NCBI GenBank assembly: GCA_947650285.1
Contig: CANTFL010000851.1
Span: 124,001-188,000 of the forward strand
Source: Hyaloperonospora brassicae
Taxonomy: Eukaryota > Oomycota > Peronosporomycetes > Peronosporales > Peronosporaceae
Direction of reading: 5' to 3'
DNA length: 64,000 bases
Shown here: piece after piece, positions 58,420 through 64,000 of the stretch
How positions within the stretch are numbered: position 1 is the stretch's first letter
Layout: every line of letters starts with the position of its first letter
Program-made: the position numbers and the translations under genes
Notes under the pieces: generated by a model
The model's database searches: none
What the model saw: only the letters and a program-made list of their open reading frames with translations
Told to the model about the DNA's origin: nothing

Positions 58420-60467
58420 TACTCTAATCAAGAAATAGACTTCGCCGTTTCCACATCTTGAATCGTGCTAATCAGATAGTTTTTTTGCAATATGTGATTG
58501 CTCTATCATCGATAGCATCATTGGACTTCATAATGTGGACGTTTGAATTTCTGGGTCTCAAGGGCTGTAAGCGTATACTGACATAAATGCTTTGCATACA
58601 TTTCATGTTACTATTTTTAGTTCCCAAATACTTTTTGACGACCATATACAGAATGGACGCTTATCGTTAGTATACAAGAAATATTTTGCAGCTATTTTGT
58701 TTATTTGTGATAATAAACGCCGTGTATTGGCGATGCGACTCCACATTTTGCTTTGATTTTATTTGCTATGTTTGTTATCGACTGAGCTAGCGTTGCACAT
58801 ATATATCAGTGTTCTTGCGTGTACTACTTGCGATAGCACGTTCGCTAGCTGATGCCTCGTTTCACAGTGATATCATTTTAAACTGACCTTCTTCATTTCC
58901 TTACGATTGAAGGGGTTACATAATGACGTATGCATATTACGCACGTGATTTAATTCGTTTTGCACCAGCATCCTGACCTGTTTATCGTACTTTATGGTAT
59001 ACGTACCGTCATATGCTCCTCCACCTACTTCAAATAGCGCTCGTACTTTGCTAATTTGTGCCTATATGTTTTAAAATCAAAGCTAGGCTTCTGCTAGACC
59101 TAGCGATAGTACTCATTGACGTAATATAAGCATCGTGATCACGCTATCATTGCTCTCCTGTAACAACATAACCCTTTGGACGTCTTTGGATCGCTTGTTG
59201 CTATGCTCAATGTTTATTTACGCGAAAGACATTTCTTACTAGTTATGTTGTTAGTAGCAAAGCTTTCATACGTTAAAATGTATATTGTTAGCGCGCTACA
59301 ACTTTACCATCGTGGTACACGACTGCGTTGTTAAACTTGTGACAAAAAATCTAAAAGTGCCGCTAGCGGCATTGCACATTCGTTAGTATTCTATGATATA
59401 ATGCTAAGGACATTTGGTGAGGTACCTAAATGAAGCTTCCATGCAATCATATTTTTTTTGCAATGTCGAACGTTTAAGGATCGCGTAGAGTTTTTGATCA
59501 GCGATTTTACGCAGCAATCAGTGAACTAAGCTTATAAACCTGATTTAGATATTTAAATCTTTTTTTTGAATCGATTCAAATGGAATTGTCAGTTTAAAGT
59601 TGTTTAATTAGACCTTGAGCTATACAGAGCGATACTAAGCGCTACGATTGCATGACCTTGTCGAACCGCTGATTCAAGACGCTAGCATATATCGGCAGAT
59701 TCGACGCATTAATGCTCTGGTTATAGTAAATCGTACGATTCTCGGACCATATCAATGACGTGTACTCGTTGTCCATCGCATCATTTCATCGAGTTTCTCA
59801 AAACCCGTCTACTGGCTGTGCTACTATGCTGATGGCAAATTTAAACTATGAGCCAATATATACGATCTACATACAGACAAGGTCGCGGACGGAACACAAC
59901 ATGGCGCAGAAAAAGGTCCAAACATGGTAGCCGTACGTAAAGATAAAAAATATAAACGAGATGCAAAAGCGTCTACACAGAGCACCGCCACTTCAAGGAA
60001 TTTAAGATGTCACACTGAACTTGTTTGCGAGGTTTAAGATTCGCGGTCGCCGAGACTGTTCCATCACGTGCGCTCCGAGCCCCGATGGTATAGTCGTCAT
60101 CTTCCCGAGTACAATACCGCTATGTTTCAATTTTTACATAATGAACATCAAGTAAAAGAAACAGATTGTATTTAAAGGCGTACTGGACGCGGTTTGGCCC
60201 CTGTCAGGAGTCTCGTGAGTGGCTAGTCAAAAATACAAGTGAGAACTACCCACCTTATGTCTTTGTGGTGCCTATACAACACAAAGGACCCATAGAACAT
60301 TCCATATATGTCCAAGCGTAGATCAAATCTCTGGAATCGATCCAAGAGCAACTTGCGCTTCCAACACTCCCAAATAGGAATTAATGAAAAAAGGGTTCTA
60401 GGTAAACCTATACCCTACGACACGAGGTAAAACTCGCTTGAACATCCATCATCCGAACTGTCCTGTC
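58420..60467. other. AT-rich spacer
   Basis: No gene was recognised. The end near 60.0-60.4 kb may hold the decayed RNase H part of the minus-strand copia relic to its right. Confidence 0.35.
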
Positions 60468-60468
60468 T

Positions 60469-61026
60469 TTATTGCAGGCTCCAATAAGGCTTTCCACCTC
60501 GTCTTGACCACACAATTCTCAATTTGGGTAAACGATACCCGAGATTCTTGAGCTCACGAACCTTCATGTCAGTGAAGAAATTATCAATACATTCCGCTGT
60601 CGTGCCTGTAATGAGCACTTTATCAACGAGGACCCCGACGATACGTATTAACCTCGTTAAACTTGTTAGAAACGGACTGGTCAGCAATGCTGGAGACGAA
60701 ATTCGATGTTGAGCATCGTGTCGCGGAACAAATTATGCCAAGGTATTCCTGCCTGTTTATAAACCAAATATACTCCTTTATAAAAGCAACACCTATCCAT
60801 CAAGTTCCGATACACCTAGTTGTTCCAGATTTTCTTTAGTAACTGTCATTCCATTAAAAATCGTCAAGCAAATTACACCCTCTGGCTCCGTGAAAGCTTT
60901 CAGGTTTGCGCTCAAGACGTTGCCATGCCTAACAGAAACCTCATAAATTAGTAAGGTCATGAAAATGACAAATGCATGTCCGATCGGCATTACCGTAGAG
61001 ATTGTAAAATTGTAATTTACACCCAA
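60469..61026 (-). pseudogene. Copia RT relic
   Basis: 61026-60793 has VNYNFTISTVMPIGHAFVIF, RHGNVLSANLKAFTEPEGVI and GMTVTKENLEQLGVSELDG, the RT N-terminal block. 60687-60469 has VGVLVDKVLITGTTAECIDN, where the catalytic YVDDLLITGT box reads LVDKVLITGT, so the second Asp is lost. The part between them is decayed. Confidence 0.75.
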
Positions 61027-61203
61027 ATTTGCGTGTCGGCGCGAATCAACAGTCTTGCCTTGTATCGTTCTTCAGTCCCATTTGCTCTCATCTTGCTTTA
61101 TAAACCCACTTTTTGGAATAGGTTTCGAATTCTTTGTATATTTGATCACCTTCCACGTTTCGTTTGCCTTAAGCGACGCAAGTTTATCTTTGTCAGAAAT
61201 CGC

Positions 61204-61578
61204 TTATCTGGTCCTATCTGGTCCACGACGCGCTACCCTAGAGCTTGCTGGGTATAGTATCGCGAGATTTCTGTCAAATGCTTGGTCCACAGACAGCACT
61301 ACAAACGTCATACGCACTAAATTCAACGCTTTTACCTCTGTGGCACTATTTGTAAGCTCTCCCAATTTTGTGCTTTGAACCTGATATATCCCGTTTCGTG
61401 AGCTGAATTTTTCTCGTGTCTTTATCCTCTTTCCTTCACCATACTCGGATGCCTCGGGTTGATTTCTTGACTCCGTACTTTTGAGCTGTGATCTCCTTGG
61501 GTCTGACGGCTGCGACTCCTTCATCTTATCAAGACTTTCTTTGGCCACTTGGTGCTCACTTTCCACTTTCGTTTGCAC
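61204..61578 (-). pseudogene. Copia integrase-RT linker relic
   Basis: A hydrophilic Lys/Glu/Ser-rich segment (ESEHQVAKESLDKMKESQPS, then SESRNQPEASEYGEGKRIKT-like wording), as usual between integrase and RT of copia. It continues across the inverted-repeat element from the integrase tail. Confidence 0.55.
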
Positions 61579-61636
61579 TTGCTCAGTCTCTTGTTCTCTA
61601 TCGTCATGATTTGCACGTTTATTTTTTGGGGGAAAT

Positions 61637-62571
61637 GCTCCATTTAATCACGAAAATAAAAATGCCCACGTCCAAAAATACTCAACGCAGCACATCTATA
61701 CAAGTTCTGTTTCTGGTTGTGGTGATTCTAAACGCAATTTTAATGATCACGATGCAACATACTCAACCCCTCACAGTAGGTGCTGACAATTCAGAGTGCA
61801 AGTTGCATTAATTTTATCGTTATATTGAACCGTGTCACTAGTCTTAAATGCAGCTCGGTAAGAGCAGCACCAAAATCGTCTTATTTTAGCTACACATACA
61901 CGTACACTGTCATTCATTGAGCACTAGCATGCGCGTGATGCAGGTTCGCACCTTAACCCTGCAAAGACTGAATCTTGCGGCTGCAACAGCACCAGCAATA
62001 TCGACAATAGCAACCACACTAGCAACCACAGCATATACAACAACAACAACAGCATCAACAGCAGTGGCATCATCATAAATAGCAACAACAACAGCAAGAT
62101 CAGCGCCTACAACAACATAAGTAGCAACAGCAGTATAATTATCTACAGAGTATCAAAAACAGCAAACACAGCACCCTACTACAACACAAGCAGCAGCAAC
62201 ATCAGCAGCAGTATTGATGAAGCAAGTTAAACAACATTAACCAAATCAATAACATTAGTATCAACAGCATTAGCACCAATTGAATGTGTTTACGGCCGCA
62301 AACAATGATACATGGACGCGTTTACGTCCTCATATTTCGCGTCTGCGCCCGCAACTGGTGGCTGCAAGCGCAGCACGCCCGCGGCAGAACCCATCCCGCG
62401 GCTTCCCAAACAGGGCGGGGGTTGATCACGGCCGTCAAATGGTAAACGAAAACGATTAATGACGTGTGGTTTTATGTGTACCACACTAAATTGAGTTTTC
62501 TAGGACGTTTGGCATTTCTTTATTTTCCAATTATCTGGAGCATTTTTTTTATTTTCGTGATTAAATGGGGC
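61637..62571 (-). mobile_element. Inverted-repeat element, copy 2, nested in copia
   Basis: The ends GCTCCATTTAATCACGAAAA and, complemented, GCCCCATTTAATCACGAAAA differ at one base. The element is 935 bp, in reverse orientation to copy 1 at 47213-48220 and homologous to it through the GC-rich module (62290-62450) and the trinucleotide tract (61976-62282). It splits the copia relic exactly between readable integrase and linker text. The GC-rich module has an open frame in both copies with the shared peptide text QPPPCLGSR and VLRLQP, but the resemblance may be DNA-level only. Confidence 0.75.
61976..62282 (-). repeat. GNT trinucleotide tract in element copy 2
   Basis: On the plus strand it appears as ANC triplets (AACAGC, AACAAC, ATCAGC). 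This is the complement of the GNT tract in copy 1. It is imperfect. Confidence 0.75.
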
Positions 62572-62589
62572 TTTTTATATCCCCCTACT

Positions 62590-62876
62590 TGTTATTCGCC
62601 GTACCACCAAGTATCTCGATGTAAGTGATATTTCTAGTTGTCGTGACGGATTTATAATTGAGCAACAACACCATAGATCTATTTTGTTTCTTCGTTTGTA
62701 CCCAGTATTAGTGCCCTCTCTGCATGACGTGCAAGTGTTATCTTTTTAGGGTCTCGCCAAACCTTACACGGGGACCCAAACACAACGATACATTGTAAAC
62801 TCGGCGCCTGCCCGGTACGAATATCAATCGGCGACGCACGCTTTGAAATTGATAGACTCGGACTCCGGCTAAGCAT
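62590..62876 (-). pseudogene. Copia integrase C-terminal relic
   Basis: LSRSPSLSISKRASPIDI, QCIVVFGSPCKVWRDPKK and RALILGTNEETK form the conserved block after the integrase core. Translation in the next frame (NYKSVTTTRNITYIEIL) carries on to the inserted element. Confidence 0.7.
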
Positions 62877-63031
62877 GTAATCAGCGTACTTTGTAGCCTC
62901 GCTTCAGTACGTCAGTTCTAAACCTGACCCAAAGATCATGGAAAGCACCATGTTGGACACGGTGCATTTCATGTGTTCAGCTTTTCCGTTCGATTGTGGA
63001 GTGCCTGATTCTGTTACGTGACGTCGCGCAC

Positions 63032-63670
63032 CTATCTATTTGCAGAAGAAACTAACCACATCATACTCTTCTCCGCCGTATATGTGCAGCAAGTGGATGC
63101 GGCAATTAAATTCATTTTCAAACCACGCCACAAAATGCTCGAGCATCTTGGCCGCAAATTTTTCTGCCGTGCCGCAAATACGCGTACGTAACTTGACTTG
63201 TAGTCGATGGATACTACCAAATATATATTTCTACGACTGTCTCTTGGGGTGATCGGTACTTTAAGATCACTACATATCACAACCCCTGATTCAGGCCGTC
63301 GGTGCATTTTCACCCGAGTCCTTTTTGGGCTGTCTAGATCTAGTTCCCTTCTCTCTAGCGCATGTGAGGCAATTTGTACGTACGTGATCAGTAAGCTCAA
63401 TACGTAATCAAGATATTTGATTACATGCTTCACGGTGTTGTAAGTCATGCGTCCGAGACGAAGATGAAAACGGTGCAGCGACCATTTCTGTACATCCTTT
63501 GTTGGTTTCAAATCTCGAGCTATCGTTATCACAGTATACTTAAGTCGTTTTGGTGTCAATATCAACGTACTTGAGGTCAATTTTGCCACAAATACGCCAT
63601 ACTTCGTTCGCAACTCAAATGTAGGATGTTTGCCTGACAGCATGCACATCTCATCGCCTTTCGTAGTCAT
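63032..63670 (-). pseudogene. Copia pre-integrase and integrase N-terminal relic
   Basis: A 212-codon frame. The GAG-pre-integrase finger is LHRFHLRLGRMTYNTVKHVI. The second His of the HHCC finger is Arg, and the cysteine pair is degraded (YVQIASHALERRELDL). The catalytic core starts with GVVICSDLKVPITPRD, which keeps the first Asp, followed by DYKSSYVRVFAARQK. A shift follows before the second Asp. Confidence 0.75.
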
Positions 63671-64000
63671 TGAAAATACTTTTTAAGAAAGCGTGCCCAT
63701 AGCTTATAAGGTTTTTAGACAACTTGGGCGTGTGACATACTTCAGTAAGTGTGGTTTGGGTATTGGTTCCATTCGCAATACCATATAGAACTACAGATCC
63801 TCGTTTGGTCACATTGAGCATACCTCCTTCAGGCAGCAGGAGTTCATCATTTTGCTCACATTACAGGATATCGTGAAGCAATTCAGGGCCTTGAACGAGA
63901 TGTCTGCTTGCCGCACTGTCAATCACCCGCATGTTTGTAACCACTACAGTGACGTCAGAATCATAGCTAAATAATGACTCCTTCGTTCGCCGGCGCTCCA

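Larger units (their letters stand above)
60468..64000 (-). mobile_element. Ty1/copia relic, third family, running off the right edge
   Basis: Minus-strand order from 64000 downward: protease-side and pre-integrase region with integrase start (63670-63032), integrase tail (62876-62590), then an interruption by an inverted-repeat element (62571-61637), a charged linker (61578-61204), RT N-terminus (61026-60793) and RT palm (60687-60469). Every part is frameshifted. It is not the family of the tandem array, since motif wording differs. The 5' LTR and gag lie outside the window. Confidence 0.8.

Noticed and set aside
52000..60000. Nuclear copy of mitochondrial DNA, because of high AT
   Set aside because: No mitochondrial rRNA, tRNA cluster or respiratory-chain protein text was seen. 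The base composition is less extreme than oomycete mtDNA.

Overview
The window looks like nuclear DNA of an oomycete, probably Peronosporales (Phytophthora or a downy mildew). Three things point there. The Ty3/gypsy chromovirus and Ty1/copia polyproteins are of the type common in Phytophthora genomes. Introns are short (72 and 96 nt). The secreted peptidase gene has an almost perfect 16-nt oomycete Inr-FPR core promoter 30 bp upstream of its ATG. Only three host genes are convincing: a secreted S33/TAP-type serine peptidase (23634-25439, +), a SEL1L/Hrd3-like ERAD adaptor (27811-30033, +) and a GNAT acetyltransferase (34243-34830, +). A cysteine-rich reading frame at 22069-22833 (-) is doubtful. 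Everything else is transposon, transposon relic or unassigned DNA.

Layout. 1 to about 6.7 kb: a decayed Ty3/gypsy chromovirus, running in from the left edge, in the order gag, protease, linker, RT, RNase H, integrase, chromodomain. It carries an extra long antisense reading frame (4734-6086, -) between the chromodomain and the presumed 3' LTR. A striking array of mini-hairpins (6453-6730) follows. 7095-21772: a head-to-tail array of three nearly identical 4786-bp Ty1/copia units on the minus strand, sharing four 320-bp LTRs. All three units have the same dead catalytic sites, so the array grew by recombination between LTRs of an already dead element. 21.8-36 kb: the gene-bearing part.

36.3-41 kb: a much older copia relic (+) interrupted by a CENP-B/pogo-type transposase relic (-). 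42-60 kb: AT-rich DNA holding a small RD/RS-coding GATCGCGATC cluster (43.07-43.3 kb), a tRNA-Ser(CGA) pseudogene (46.6 kb), the first copy of an unnamed 1-kb inverted-repeat element (47213-48220), a tRNA-derived Pol III promoter (49.7 kb), a Tigger/pogo transposase relic (49893-51192, -) and a plus-strand run of unrecognised broken reading frames (54.0-58.4 kb). 60.46-64 kb: another minus-strand copia relic that runs off the right edge and is split by the second copy of the inverted-repeat element (61637-62571).

The three host genes do not form a pathway. Two act in the secretory route: ER quality control and a secreted hydrolase. The main biological story is mobile DNA: nested insertions that give a relative timeline, a tandem retroelement array with recombinant LTRs, a retroelement antisense gene, and dense short palindromes inside the gypsy element.
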